Below, one piece after another: positions 15,164-24,542 of a stretch of 64,000 nucleotides of DNA. Source of the stretch: JBNLBS01 sp050303415 (GTDB taxonomy: Bacteria; Pseudomonadota; Gammaproteobacteria; Methylococcales; Methylomonadaceae); contig JBNLBS010000009.1 of assembly GCA_050303415.1 (NCBI GenBank), forward strand, positions 62,001 to 126,000. Direction: 5' to 3'. The translations under genes and the position numbers were made by a program. How positions within the stretch are numbered: the first letter of the stretch is position 1; every line of letters starts with the position of its first letter. The notes beneath the pieces were generated by a model. That model made no database searches. It was not told the DNA's origin and saw nothing but the letters and a program-made list of their open reading frames with translations.

Positions 15164-17089
15164 TTGAAATTTCTTTCAATAAAGAGCCGCTTAATAGCGG
15201 CTCTTTCTTTATTAATTATCCCTTGCATAACCATATATACTCCCCATTTAAATGGTTATTTTATTCTTGATGACTGGCCAAACTTATCTCCGCTCAGCAG
15301 AATACCATCATCATATAGCCTAAAAGATATAATAAATTACATTGCAATAAATAACTCAGGACAACTTGGAAGACCGGTCGCCCTTTTTAGTTTTGCCATG
15401 CAAGCTGGACATTGGCCCGATAACCCTTCAGCCTTTAAAGCAATTAACTTATTAATCCATTTAATTAATGGATGTTTAATTGGATTTATCAGCCATAAGC
15501 TTTTAATAAACAAAAATAATTATGATACTAAATTAAAATATCTGCCATTTGTCATTGCGAGCTTATGGTTAATACAGCCTATTCATATCTCGACAGTGTT
15601 ATATACCGTCCAAAGAATGACACTGCTTATGGCTTTTTTTAGCCTTTTGACGTTAACCGGATATATTATAGGAAGAAGCTATTGCACAGACAAATCACAT
15701 TATAAAGGCTATATAATATGTACACTATCCCTTATATTTGGTGTTGTACTGTCTACGTTTAGTAAAGAAAATGGAGTTTTAGTTATAGTATATATTTCAA
15801 TCATTGAATTAACTATATTACATAACACAAAAAATTTACATAAGAACTGGAATAAATGGTTATGGTTATTTATTTATTTCCCAATTATACTAGGTACAAT
15901 ATATTTTATAACACAGATTCCAAATTATAATCATGGCCATAATATAAAAAATTACACTATAACCGAACACCTACTAACAGAATCTAGAATTTTATCTGAG
16001 TATATTGGAAAAATATTATTACCCAGGCCCAATTCCTTTGGACTTTTCTTCGATGATTATCAAATATCCAAGAGCCTGATCGATCCCATATCAACTCTTT
16101 TCTATAGCTTATTGAGCCTATCAGCAATATGTTATTCGCTATTATTTATAAACAGAAAACCTATATTTTCTTTCTCAATACTCTGGTATTTCGCCGGTCA
16201 TTCACTGGAATCAAGCGTTATACCAGTAGAGCTATACTTTGAACATAGAAATTATCTCCCATCTTTTGGAATTTTGTTTGGCATTTGCGTTGCAATGTTA
16301 TCAGTTTATAAATATATAAAAAGTATTTATATTAAATATGCATTAACTTTATTTTTTATTTCTTATTACTGTTTAGTTTTTGTTATCGGATTTAATGAAG
16401 CAAAACTATGGACTTTGCCAAGACAACAATCATTGAACTGGCAAAAGGAACATCCCTTTTCGAAGAGAGCAAATGCATATGCGGCACAAACCTGGGTCAA
16501 CCTAAATTATCCTTTAAAAGCGGATGAAATTCTTAAAAAATTGGTCAAATTTGATTCTTTAGATAGTTCACCTCACTTAATGCGCCTGGAATTAAACTGT
16601 ATTATTCAGCATTTATCAGAAAAAGAAATTGATGATATACATAACACACTACCAAGTACTAAATCGGATTATGCAGCAGCCGAAGCAGCTTTAAAGTTAA
16701 CAAAAAGATGGATAAAAAAACAATGTTCAAATATTTCAACATTTGAAATGGAATACATACTAAGATCTATTCTTAAAAATACACAAAGAAACATTGTTGA
16801 AATATCGTTAAGCAGCACCCTCAGTCTTTTCCTCGCTGCAAGCGGACAATACGACAAAGCGCAAACCTTTCTAGACGGTCAATTAAAGAAAAAACCAGAT
16901 ACAAAAGATTATATTTTACTGAAAATCAGGTGGGCGATTGCAAACAAACAATACGATGACGCCCTAAGATGGATAGAACAAAACAAAACAAATGTTAACA
17001 AACTTAAACTGTTCAATATAAACTTTTTAAATCGATTAAATGAAATGGAAAAAGACATATACCAACTAAAAAGAAATGCAAACACTTAA
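15164..17089 (+). CDS. TMTC-like GT-C membrane glycosyltransferase with C-terminal repeats (paralog 1)
   Basis: Polytopic protein of 641 residues with about ten membrane segments and a soluble C-terminal third of helical, TPR-like character (ADEILKKLVKF, YDKAQTFLDGQLKKKP, YDDALRWIEQN). The first loop has an aspartate pair (FILDDWPNL, Asp36-37), the hallmark of GT-C enzymes using polyprenyl-phosphate sugars; LGRPVALFSF, VQRMT, FSKENG and EHRNYLP resemble eukaryotic TMTC O-mannosyltransferases. Position after pilA suggests a pilin O-glycosyltransferase (inference). The only usable start is a TTG, and the first 15 codons contain the pilA terminator. Strongly AT-rich. Confidence 0.78.
   Translation: MKFLSIKSRLIAALSLLIIPCITIYTPHLNGYFILDDWPNLSPLSRIPSSYSLKDIINYIAINNSGQLGRPVALFSFAMQAGHWPDNPSAFKAINLLIHLINGCLIGFISHKLLINKNNYDTKLKYLPFVIASLWLIQPIHISTVLYTVQRMTLLMAFFSLLTLTGYIIGRSYCTDKSHYKGYIICTLSLIFGVVLSTFSKENGVLVIVYISIIELTILHNTKNLHKNWNKWLWLFIYFPIILGTIYFITQIPNYNHGHNIKNYTITEHLLTESRILSEYIGKILLPRPNSFGLFFDDYQISKSLIDPISTLFYSLLSLSAICYSLLFINRKPIFSFSILWYFAGHSLESSVIPVELYFEHRNYLPSFGILFGICVAMLSVYKYIKSIYIKYALTLFFISYYCLVFVIGFNEAKLWTLPRQQSLNWQKEHPFSKRANAYAAQTWVNLNYPLKADEILKKLVKFDSLDSSPHLMRLELNCIIQHLSEKEIDDIHNTLPSTKSDYAAAEAALKLTKRWIKKQCSNISTFEMEYILRSILKNTQRNIVEISLSSTLSLFLAASGQYDKAQTFLDGQLKKKPDTKDYILLKIRWAIANKQYDDALRWIEQNKTNVNKLKLFNINFLNRLNEMEKDIYQLKRNANT
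15181..15210 (+). terminator. pilA terminator located inside the next coding region
   Basis: Perfect 10-base stem AAAGAGCCGC / GCGGCTCTTT, loop TTAATA, followed by a T-rich run. It begins 23 bases after the pilA stop and lies within codons 6-16 of the downstream GT-C gene, so readthrough must be partial for that gene to be expressed. Confidence 0.85.
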
Positions 17090-18983
17090 ACTAAAAAATT
17101 GCGCATATTTAGCAACTGTTTTAATTGTAACCATCTTATGCTTCATGCCGGGACTCAATGGTTTCTTTATCTTTGACGATTATGCCAGTATCACACACGA
17201 ACAGTTCTTAAAACTTAACATTTTTAATTTTGAAAATTTTGTTGAAATCATCTCTTCAGGTCATTCAGGCCCGCTAAAACGTCCAATCAGTATTTTAAGC
17301 TTTGCTGCCAATATAAATTTTACCGGTCTTGATCCCTTTCCTCTTAAAATAACCAATTTGGTTATTCATTTATTTAATGGAGTTTTTGTTTTTTTAATCA
17401 GCAGAAAACTAATTACACAGATTGACTATAAAATAAACGCAAGTTTTTTTGCCTTATTTGTATGCTCCATTTTTTTGCTACATCCACTGACAATAACCAG
17501 TGTCCTGTATATTGTACAAAGAATGACCAGCTTATCAGCCTTTTTCTGCCTGGTTGGTATTTATTGCTATATATTGGGGCGCAGCCTTAACCCCGGCTTT
17601 AAAAGCTATTCTTTAATTTTTTCTGCATTTATTGTTTTTACTCCACTAGCCGCATTCAGTAAAGAAAATGGTGCTTTACTGCCTTGGTACTTATTTTTGA
17701 TTGAAATTCTGTTTTTTCGCTTTGAAAGTTCAAACAGATTTTTTAGTCGCACGCTAATAATTTGTGCCTCTTTATCGATTATTTTACCAATTCTGATAAT
17801 AATTTTATATTACACACCCATTTCCGAATGGATTATTGCCGGCTACAATTATAGAGATTTCACTATTTATGAGCGTCTGTTAACTGAAACAAGAGTCCTT
17901 AGCTTTTATCTGCAACTTATTTTGTTTCCTTATATCAATGAAATGGGATTATTTCATGATGACCTGTTAATTTCGACTTCACTCACCACCCCTATTTCGA
18001 CCTTATATTCAAGCTGTCTGATTCTAAGTTTAATTATATTATCTTTAATTTATTTAAGAAAATTCACAATCTTTTCTTTTGGTATTCTATTTTTCCTTTT
18101 AGGTCATAGCATCGAATCTACGATTCTGGCACTGGAACTAGCCCATGAGCATAGAAACTACCTACCCATGTTCAGTATTATTTTTATGATTAGTTATTAT
18201 ATTTTTAAACTAATTCCATATGTTTCTAAACGTTACAGCTATTTTATTTTTGGGAGTATTCTGTTTTTTTTAGGCTTCAGTACTGCTATCCGTGCCGGTC
18301 AATGGGGTGATAGTCTTTTATTACCATTAGTTGAAGTTCGTAATCATCCTAATTCTTATAGAGCAAACCACGAATTAGCAAAAAATTATCTTTTTCTTGC
18401 TGAAAAGACAACTGAAAAAAAAGAAAAATACGAAAATCTATCAATTATGTATATTAACCAGGCTTATTTTTTAAGAAAAAATAAAGCTGAAGTAATTTTA
18501 GATCTCATACATTATTACTATCTTAACCATAAAATTGTACCTGATAGTTTATATCAATTGCTCTACCAATCAATTAATTACAGCCCGACTAATATAAAGC
18601 TTATTGTTAAACTAAATGCGTTTACCGAATGTGTTATTGAGAAAAAATGTACGCCAACTATCGATCAATTCACAACTATATTTAACAAAATTATGGAGAA
18701 TGAAAATATTAGTAAAGATAATAAAGCTAAAGCAATTATAAATGTTGCCAAATACAATTTGGCTAATAAAAACATAGTCGAATCGATAAAAAACCTCAAG
18801 TTCGCTGTACAAATATCTGATAGATTTGAAACTCGTTTTTTATTAGTTAATACATTGGTTGACTTAAATTTCGTTAATGAAGCTAAACAACAAATTAACT
18901 TACTCAATAAACAAGCAGATAATTCTACGAAAATTAAACAATTAACTATACTTAAACGTAAACTTAATTCAAAAATCCTTTAG
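17076..18983 (+). CDS. TMTC-like GT-C membrane glycosyltransferase with C-terminal repeats (paralog 2)
   Basis: Protein of 635 residues, clearly paralogous to the preceding gene: N-terminal helix, then FIFDDYASI (Asp34-35), KRPISILSFAAN, VLYIVQRMTS, FSKENGALLPW and EHRNYLPMFS in the same order. The C-terminal 200 residues are helical repeats but diverge strongly from paralog 1. It overlaps the end of paralog 1 by 14 bases. Divergent C-termini on a shared core suggest different acceptors for the two enzymes. Catalytic activity is inferred from the conserved aspartates; the sugar is unknown. AT-rich like its neighbours. Confidence 0.78.
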   Translation: MQTLKLKNCAYLATVLIVTILCFMPGLNGFFIFDDYASITHEQFLKLNIFNFENFVEIISSGHSGPLKRPISILSFAANINFTGLDPFPLKITNLVIHLFNGVFVFLISRKLITQIDYKINASFFALFVCSIFLLHPLTITSVLYIVQRMTSLSAFFCLVGIYCYILGRSLNPGFKSYSLIFSAFIVFTPLAAFSKENGALLPWYLFLIEILFFRFESSNRFFSRTLIICASLSIILPILIIILYYTPISEWIIAGYNYRDFTIYERLLTETRVLSFYLQLILFPYINEMGLFHDDLLISTSLTTPISTLYSSCLILSLIILSLIYLRKFTIFSFGILFFLLGHSIESTILALELAHEHRNYLPMFSIIFMISYYIFKLIPYVSKRYSYFIFGSILFFLGFSTAIRAGQWGDSLLLPLVEVRNHPNSYRANHELAKNYLFLAEKTTEKKEKYENLSIMYINQAYFLRKNKAEVILDLIHYYYLNHKIVPDSLYQLLYQSINYSPTNIKLIVKLNAFTECVIEKKCTPTIDQFTTIFNKIMENENISKDNKAKAIINVAKYNLANKNIVESIKNLKFAVQISDRFETRFLLVNTLVDLNFVNEAKQQINLLNKQADNSTKIKQLTILKRKLNSKIL

Positions 18984-18986
18984 CCT

Positions 18987-19859
18987 ATGAACCACCCCTC
19001 CCTTAGCATTGTCCTTCCAGCCAAAAATGAAGCTCTAAATATCGGTTCCGTTTTAGACAAAATAAAAGAAATACATTCAACTGCTGAAATAATTGTCGTA
19101 AATGACGGTTCATCCGACAACACACTCAATATTGCAAAAGAATCAGGTGCTAAAGTTATTACCCATCCCTATAGTCAAGGTAATGGTGCATCGATAAAAA
19201 CCGGTGCGCGCAATGCACAAGGTGAGGTAATTGTTTTTATGGATGCTGATGGACAACATAAACCGGAAGATATCGGTTTACTTTTGAACAAATTAAATGA
19301 AGGATATGACATGGTTATTGGTGCCCGACATAACGATACTCAGGCATCATTTATACGAAAACTGGGCAATAATTTTTATAACCGGTTAGCCAGCCTAATG
19401 ACCGGTCATAATATTGAAGACTTAACATCCGGTTTTCGTGCTGTAAAAGCAGATAAATTCCGTAAATTCCTATACTTATTACCTAATGGGTTTTCATACC
19501 CAACTACAAGTACCATGGCATTTTTCCGCTCGGGTTTTCCTGTAGCATATGTACCCATTCATGCAGGAAAACGCGAAGGCATCAGTCATATAAAAATACT
19601 TAAAGACGGTACTCGTTTTTTTATTATTATCCTAAAAATAGGTGCACTTTTCTCGCCTATGCGATTATTTCTACCCGTTAGTGGCAGCGTTTTTATTACC
19701 GGTGTAGTCTATTATTTATATACGTTTATCACGGCCGGTAGATTTACCAACATGAGCGCCCTATTGATTTTGTCATCCTTGATTATCTTCTTAATCGGTA
19801 TTGTTTCTGAACAAATTTCTTCACTTCATTATAAACAAACTAATAACGACTCTATTTAA
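18987..19859 (+). CDS. GT2 polyprenyl-phosphate glycosyltransferase (DPM1/GtrB-like)
   Basis: Protein of 290 residues. Residues 1-215 form a GT-A domain with VVNDGSSDNT and the DXD-type FMDADGQHKPED; ARHND and LTSGFRAVK further match DPM1/ArnC-like enzymes. Two or three membrane segments follow (residues 225-285). Such enzymes charge a polyprenyl phosphate with a sugar at the inner face of the membrane. It starts 3 bases after paralog 2, so the likely job is supplying the lipid-linked sugar to the two GT-C enzymes upstream (inference from order and family). Confidence 0.85.
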   Translation: MNHPSLSIVLPAKNEALNIGSVLDKIKEIHSTAEIIVVNDGSSDNTLNIAKESGAKVITHPYSQGNGASIKTGARNAQGEVIVFMDADGQHKPEDIGLLLNKLNEGYDMVIGARHNDTQASFIRKLGNNFYNRLASLMTGHNIEDLTSGFRAVKADKFRKFLYLLPNGFSYPTTSTMAFFRSGFPVAYVPIHAGKREGISHIKILKDGTRFFIIILKIGALFSPMRLFLPVSGSVFITGVVYYLYTFITAGRFTNMSALLILSSLIIFLIGIVSEQISSLHYKQTNNDSI

Positions 19860-19909
19860 TCTCTTTTATAAAAATAAATATTACATTTATCATTCTTTGA
19901 AACCTAATA

Positions 19910-21139
19910 ATGAAAAGAGAAAAAAAACCCGGCTCTTCAAAAAAAAATATTTTATGGTTAACCTCCAGTTACCCAAGATACAAAACTGACAGCGCATCAA
20001 TATTTCTTAGAAACCTAGCCCAAAATATCTCAAACAGTAATAATGAAATTCATATTCTTTCACCTGATCATATAAGTATTGATACTAGTTATAAAGAAAA
20101 GTGGATTAAAAAACACTATTTCCAATACTTCTTCCCGCGTAATAAACAAAATTTAGCTTATGGAGCAGGAATTCTTCCAAATCTAAAAAAAAACAGATGG
20201 TTATATTTACAAGCTCCTTTTTTTATAATTAGCATGTTTTATTACACATGGAAACTTATACGCAAAATCCAACCTTCAATTATTCATGCCCATTGGATTT
20301 TTCCTCAAGGTTTAGTTGCCGTTATTCTTGGAAATATTTACAAAATTCCCGTAATAACAACTGCGCATGGAGGAGATGCATTTGCTCTCAGGGGCTCAAT
20401 TCTAGCTATTATAAAACGTTGGACTATAAAAAACAGTACAGCCTGGACAAGCAATACCAACATTACTGCCAATGCCTTTGGTAAAAATATACCACCACCC
20501 CATATAATCCCAATGGGCATTGATTACAAAAAGTTTAGCACTGGAAATGCTGAACAACTGAAATTAAACATACCTCAAAATTTAGTAATTTTATTATTTG
20601 TTGGTCGTTTAGTTGAAAAAAAAGGCGTTAAGGATCTGCTAACAGCCTATTCATTACTTTCTGAATCTCAAATAGATAAAACGCAATTATGGATTATAGG
20701 AGATGGAACTGAGCGGCAAGCCTTGAATACACTTTCAAATTCTCTCAATATAAACAATAAAGTTATTTTTTGGGGAAGACTGCCCAATGAACATTTACCA
20801 GATTATTACGCCGCAGCAGATATTTTTATCGCTCCGTCTATAACTGATGATTCGGGAGATACAGAGGGACAAGGAGTAATGTTACTTGAAGCTTTAGCTA
20901 GTGGCACACCTATTATCAGTACTACAACAGGCGGAATTAGTGAAGTGATCAGTCATAATGAAACAGGCATATTAGTACAACCTAACTCCCCAAACGAAAT
21001 CAAATCAGCAATTGAACTTTTACTTAACAGTAATTTATTAAGAACAAAATTTAAGCTTAATGCACAAAACCAAGCAAAAAAATATAATTGGAAAAATATA
21101 GCGTATAAATTTAATGATTTATACAAACAATGTCTTTAA
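19910..21139 (+). CDS. GT4-family glycosyltransferase
   Basis: GT-B glycosyltransferase of 409 residues. N-terminal acceptor domain with HAHWIFPQGLVA and TTAHGGDAFALRG; C-terminal nucleotide-sugar domain with LLFVGRLVEKKGVKDLL, ADIFIAPSI and the EX7E-type EGQGVMLLEALASGTPII. This is the family of capsule, exopolysaccharide and O-antigen retaining transferases; the sugar is not predictable. It is the last rightward gene of the island and its final 21 bases overlap the converging gene. Base composition is AT-rich as in the rest of the cluster. Confidence 0.85.
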   Translation: MKREKKPGSSKKNILWLTSSYPRYKTDSASIFLRNLAQNISNSNNEIHILSPDHISIDTSYKEKWIKKHYFQYFFPRNKQNLAYGAGILPNLKKNRWLYLQAPFFIISMFYYTWKLIRKIQPSIIHAHWIFPQGLVAVILGNIYKIPVITTAHGGDAFALRGSILAIIKRWTIKNSTAWTSNTNITANAFGKNIPPPHIIPMGIDYKKFSTGNAEQLKLNIPQNLVILLFVGRLVEKKGVKDLLTAYSLLSESQIDKTQLWIIGDGTERQALNTLSNSLNINNKVIFWGRLPNEHLPDYYAAADIFIAPSITDDSGDTEGQGVMLLEALASGTPIISTTTGGISEVISHNETGILVQPNSPNEIKSAIELLLNSNLLRTKFKLNAQNQAKKYNWKNIAYKFNDLYKQCL

Positions 21140-22207
21140 CAGAGTATTTTCAAAAGTTTCAGCTTGCTCTGACCATAATCGAACCTTTATATCCGGTAAC
21201 AGTTTTTTATTTATTTGCATAATTAATTTTTCGGGCAGGTCATTTTCAGAATTGAACAATAATTCTCGATGCCCATTTAATACAACCTTCATTACACCAA
21301 TATTTGCAGCAACTAAAGGCACTTTGCATGCAAGTATTTCAAATAACTTTTGCGGAAAACAATATCTACAGAATAAAGAATCTTTCAAGCAAATAACTGC
21401 AACATCAAGCGAATTAATAAAATAAACTATGTTATTATAAGGTATATTTCCCACATATATAACATTACCTAATTTGGGTAAAGATGAATCATGCTTACCA
21501 GCTAAAACTAAATTTATATTTCTATCATAAGTACATATTTTTTCATACGCAGTATATAGGTTTTTAATATTTCTCGAGCTATTTAAAGCCCCAAAAGTTC
21601 CTATTAAGATAGCATCAGAAGGTAAGTTTAATTTTTTTCTTGCAACATGTTTATCTATAGAGAAAAACTCATTAGAATTAACAGCATTTTCAATTAAAAC
21701 AACAGTTCCATTTGGTAAATATTTTTTATTAACGTAATCGACCAATGGTTGACTGACACAAACTACAATATCTGCATGTTTGACTGCATAACGGAATAAA
21801 GAATTAATTACTGGTATGCGTGTAATTAAAAAACTCTCAAAGTTATCATAAAGATCAACAACATAATTAACTTTAAAGTATTTTGCCAACAAAAAGGATA
21901 AAATGATGTTTAAACTGTCTGAACAACCAACAATTACATCAGGCTTAAAATTATTAATTAAAGGAATAATTTTTGCAAAAATTGAAACGATACTGTCGAC
22001 TATATAATTCGAATTAAATGAATACCAGTTGATATTATTTTCTTTAATAACTAAACCTTGTTTTTTTTTTCTATAACTAATACAAATACCCAGTATTTCA
22101 TTACCATTTTTGGACATAAAATATGGTATTTCATAAAGTCGACCGTATCGATCATCAAGCAAATCCTTACCAGTATATTGTCTTTTAGAAAAAAACATCA
22201 CTTTCAT
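21119..22207 (-). CDS. GT4-like glycosyltransferase, converging
   Basis: GT-B protein of 362 residues. The N-terminal half has KPDVIVGCSDSLNIILSFLLA and YVVDLYDNFES; the C-terminal half has LIGTFGALNSSRNIKNLYTAYEKI and FPQKLFEILACKVPLVAA, where the second acidic residue of the EX7E motif falls in KLFEILA. Cytoplasmic or membrane-peripheral transferase for a surface glycan. Lies 27 bases downstream of the GT2 gene on the same strand and overlaps the 3' end of the opposing GT4 gene by 21 bases. AT-rich. Confidence 0.8.
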   Translation of the reverse strand: MKVMFFSKRQYTGKDLLDDRYGRLYEIPYFMSKNGNEILGICISYRKKKQGLVIKENNINWYSFNSNYIVDSIVSIFAKIIPLINNFKPDVIVGCSDSLNIILSFLLAKYFKVNYVVDLYDNFESFLITRIPVINSLFRYAVKHADIVVCVSQPLVDYVNKKYLPNGTVVLIENAVNSNEFFSIDKHVARKKLNLPSDAILIGTFGALNSSRNIKNLYTAYEKICTYDRNINLVLAGKHDSSLPKLGNVIYVGNIPYNNIVYFINSLDVAVICLKDSLFCRYCFPQKLFEILACKVPLVAANIGVMKVVLNGHRELLFNSENDLPEKLIMQINKKLLPDIKVRLWSEQAETFENTLLKTLFV

Positions 22208-22234
22208 TGAATATTCACCATAAGACAGTACATT

Positions 22235-23029
22235 TTAAATCCACCTTTTATATAGAAGATAAAATAACCAATATACTCTATATGTAATATGCATGAATAT
22301 AGAATGAGAGTTTTTTATATGAATTTTTCGCTCTTCATTTAATCTGAAAAGAATAGAATCAATATCTTTTCTTGAACTAATACCCAAATCATCCATATAA
22401 GACAAAACAATATTTGTTTTTTTTACACGTATTTTTTGAAGGTATGCTCTAAGAAAAAAATCATAATCTAATGCGATTTTAAACTGTAAATCAAAATCAC
22501 CAATTTTATTAAAAACTTCCCGATGGACTATTGCTGCCTGATGAAGAGCTCCAGTTTTAAAATTCATCCAAAAATTAAAACCTCTTGGTCTTAAAATAAT
22601 ATTATTAGCCCCATAAATTAATCTACATAACAATATTTCATAACCTCGAATTTCAGACATCGCTTCAGATAAAGACTCACTATTTAAAAAATAATCACCA
22701 CAGTTCATATAAATAACATACTCTCCGGAAGACATCTTTAACCCTTTATTCATTGCATCAGAAATACCTTCGTCTTTTTCACTGACCCAAAAATCAATAT
22801 CATCAGAATACTCTCTAATCAATTCAATAGTGCCATCTCCAGAACCACCATCAATAATAATATATTCTATATTTGGATAGGTCTGATTAGTTATGCTTAT
22901 GATTGTGTTTCTTAAACTTTCAAAACCATTATAAACAACGGTAATAATTGATACCTTGGGAATACCAACCGGATAACTTTTATTTTTTTGAGGAATATTT
23001 TTTACCAAGCGACACCATACATAAAACAC
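22235..23029 (-). CDS. GT2 glycosyltransferase (WcaA/WcaE-like)
   Basis: GT-A enzyme of 264 residues. VSIITVVYNGFESLRNTI opens the nucleotide-binding fold, with IIDGGSGDGT, WVSEKDEGISDAMNKG and the DXD-like YMNCGDYF. The pattern of an invariant EKDEGIYDAMNKG-like block is that of WcaE/colanic acid and O-antigen transferases. No membrane segment except a weak C-terminal hydrophobic stretch. The start is uncertain: 25 residues precede the fold, and a shorter start is not available nearby. It is the first gene of the leftward pair and lies next to transposon debris. Confidence 0.82.
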   Translation of the reverse strand: MFYVWCRLVKNIPQKNKSYPVGIPKVSIITVVYNGFESLRNTIISITNQTYPNIEYIIIDGGSGDGTIELIREYSDDIDFWVSEKDEGISDAMNKGLKMSSGEYVIYMNCGDYFLNSESLSEAMSEIRGYEILLCRLIYGANNIILRPRGFNFWMNFKTGALHQAAIVHREVFNKIGDFDLQFKIALDYDFFLRAYLQKIRVKKTNIVLSYMDDLGISSRKDIDSILFRLNEERKIHIKNSHSIFMHITYRVYWLFYLLYKRWI

Positions 23030-23086
23030 AATGATAATTAATTTTATGAAAAAAATAGGCTAAAGCGTTAACCGTCATCACCTGGA

Positions 23087-23229
23087 GTTAAATAGTCACC
23101 GGGTAATTCACTGACTTGTCTCTGATTAAATCAAATTTTACTTTGTTTCTTTCGCGAAGAAGACACTGGCCTTTTTTAAAATCTCTTTCTGCATGTTTAA
23201 ATTCATGACTTCTTTACCTAGCCGATTAA
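23087..23229 (-). pseudogene. Remnant of a second IS3-family transposase (orfA end and orfB start)
   Basis: On the minus strand one frame reads LGKEVMNLNMQKEILKKASVF-FAKETK then stop, which is the C-terminal zipper of an IS3-family OrfA. It contains an A-AAA-AAG slippery site; the -1 frame from there continues as KFDLIRDKSVNYPV, the typical beginning of OrfB, then hits a stop. Neither part continues, so this is a fossil. It is distinct in sequence from the intact element about 100 bases away. Confidence 0.7.
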
Positions 23230-23335
23230 TGCTACATGCACAACTACTGATAATAAGACACCTTCATCTATTACTCAACCTGCTTCTCTCCCAGCGATAG
23301 AGCCAATTACTTGCTATATTCAACTAATTGGCTGC

Positions 23336-23360
23336 TGTAGTGGTCAAGTAAAACTGGCCA
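23336..23360. repeat. IS terminal inverted repeat (left on this map)
   Basis: Begins TGTAGTGGTCAAG and ends CTGGCCA; pairs with the right-hand end with mismatches at four positions. Confidence 0.9.
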
Positions 23361-23364
23361 CAGT

Positions 23365-24213
23365 TTAGTAGGCAAACCAGTATTTCTGCTCTGCCGCATT
23401 TGGCGATAAACCGCCATTATGTTGATGAGGTCTGACTTGGCTGTAGTAACCAATGATATAGTCGATCACAGCCTGCTTTGCCTCAACAAAAGAACGATAA
23501 CCTATTTCGGGTACCCATTCTGTCTTTAAGCTTCTAAAGAATCGCTCCATTGGGCTATTGTCCCAACAATTTCCACGGCGACTCATACTTTGTTTAATTT
23601 GGTAACGCCAAAGTAACTGGCGAAATTTTCTGCTGGTGTAATGGCTACCTTGATCAGAATGAAACATGACGTTATCAGGCTGCCCCCTGGTTTCAAAGGC
23701 CATGGAAAGTGCTTTGCTTGTTAACTCACTGTTTGGTGAGAATGACATAGCCCAACCAATCGGTTTACGCGAAAACAAATCCAGTACTATCGCCAAATAA
23801 GACCATCGCTTTCCAGACCAGATATAGGTGACATCACCACACCAAACTTGATTGGGTTTATCGACATTAAACTCCCTTGCCAAATGGTTAGGTATAGCAA
23901 CATGCTCTCGCGTTGCTTTTTTGTATGCGTGGTTTGGTAACTGACAACTTGTTAGCTCTAACTGCTTCATTAAACGACCAGAACGATAACGACTAAGGGG
24001 TAAACCTCGTTGTGTTGAAATGGTAGCAATCGTTCTTTCTCCAGCAGAACCGTTACTTTCACGGTGGATGCTTTTTACCATCGCCAATGTTTTCACATTT
24101 TCTGTTGAAAGCCTTCTAGGGCGAGTATTCCAGTATTTATAACTACTTCGGTGAACGTCGAATAATTTGCACAACAGTACAACGCTATAGCTCTCTTTCA
24201 GTTGCTTAATCAT
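23365..24213 (-). CDS. IS3-family transposase OrfB (DDE catalytic part)
   Basis: Integrase-fold transposase part of 282 residues. The catalytic triad is visible as WCGDVTYI (first Asp), MFHSDQGSHYTS (second Asp) and CWDNSPMERFF (Glu), with the family ending RPHQHNGGLSPNAAE. It is probably made as an OrfAB fusion by -1 frameshifting from orfA: the frame is open from the slippery site to its own ATG. The ATG overlaps the orfA stop (ATGA). No damage seen, so the element could be active. Confidence 0.93.
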   Translation of the reverse strand: MIKQLKESYSVVLLCKLFDVHRSSYKYWNTRPRRLSTENVKTLAMVKSIHRESNGSAGERTIATISTQRGLPLSRYRSGRLMKQLELTSCQLPNHAYKKATREHVAIPNHLAREFNVDKPNQVWCGDVTYIWSGKRWSYLAIVLDLFSRKPIGWAMSFSPNSELTSKALSMAFETRGQPDNVMFHSDQGSHYTSRKFRQLLWRYQIKQSMSRRGNCWDNSPMERFFRSLKTEWVPEIGYRSFVEAKQAVIDYIIGYYSQVRPHQHNGGLSPNAAEQKYWFAY

Positions 24214-24521
24214 CGTAAATTGTTCAATGAGTCGGACATCAAGAGAGCGGAAGCCTTTTTTAGAATTTCTTTCTCCAGCTCAATTCGTTTTATCTTTTTT
24301 TCAAGTTCTCGTATTTTTAATTGCTCAGGCGTTAGCGGTGTGGCTTTACCAACAATGCCATTGCGCTCGTTACGTAGTTGCCGAACCCATTTATCCATAG
24401 TTGATTTACCGACATTCATCGCATCGGCTGCTTCTCGAACTGAATAACCTTGATCGACGACCAATTGAGCGGATTCCAATCTGAATTCTGGTGAAAATTT
24501 AGGCCGTGTTTGTTTTGTCAT
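24210..24521 (-). CDS. IS3-family OrfA (helix-turn-helix and leucine zipper)
   Basis: DNA-binding part of 103 residues. Residues 8-50 form the transposase HTH (FSPEFRLESAQLVVDQGYSVREAA); residues 60-95 form a coiled coil (LTPEQLKIRELEKKIKRIE, then LEKEILKKASALLM) used for multimerisation. The slippery heptamer lies in the codons for LKK. It binds the terminal repeats and starts the OrfAB fusion. A palindrome lies just before its start. Confidence 0.92.
   Translation of the reverse strand: MTKQTRPKFSPEFRLESAQLVVDQGYSVREAADAMNVGKSTMDKWVRQLRNERNGIVGKATPLTPEQLKIRELEKKIKRIELEKEILKKASALLMSDSLNNLR
24255..24261 (-). promoter_or_regulatory. Programmed -1 frameshift heptamer A-AAA-AAG
   Basis: Read on the minus strand, the site sits in the orfA codons for Leu-Lys-Lys. 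After a -1 slip the frame stays open through GFRSLDVRLIEQF into OrfB. Confidence 0.85.
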
Positions 24522-24542
24522 TGTGTCACCTGTTGTGTCTAT

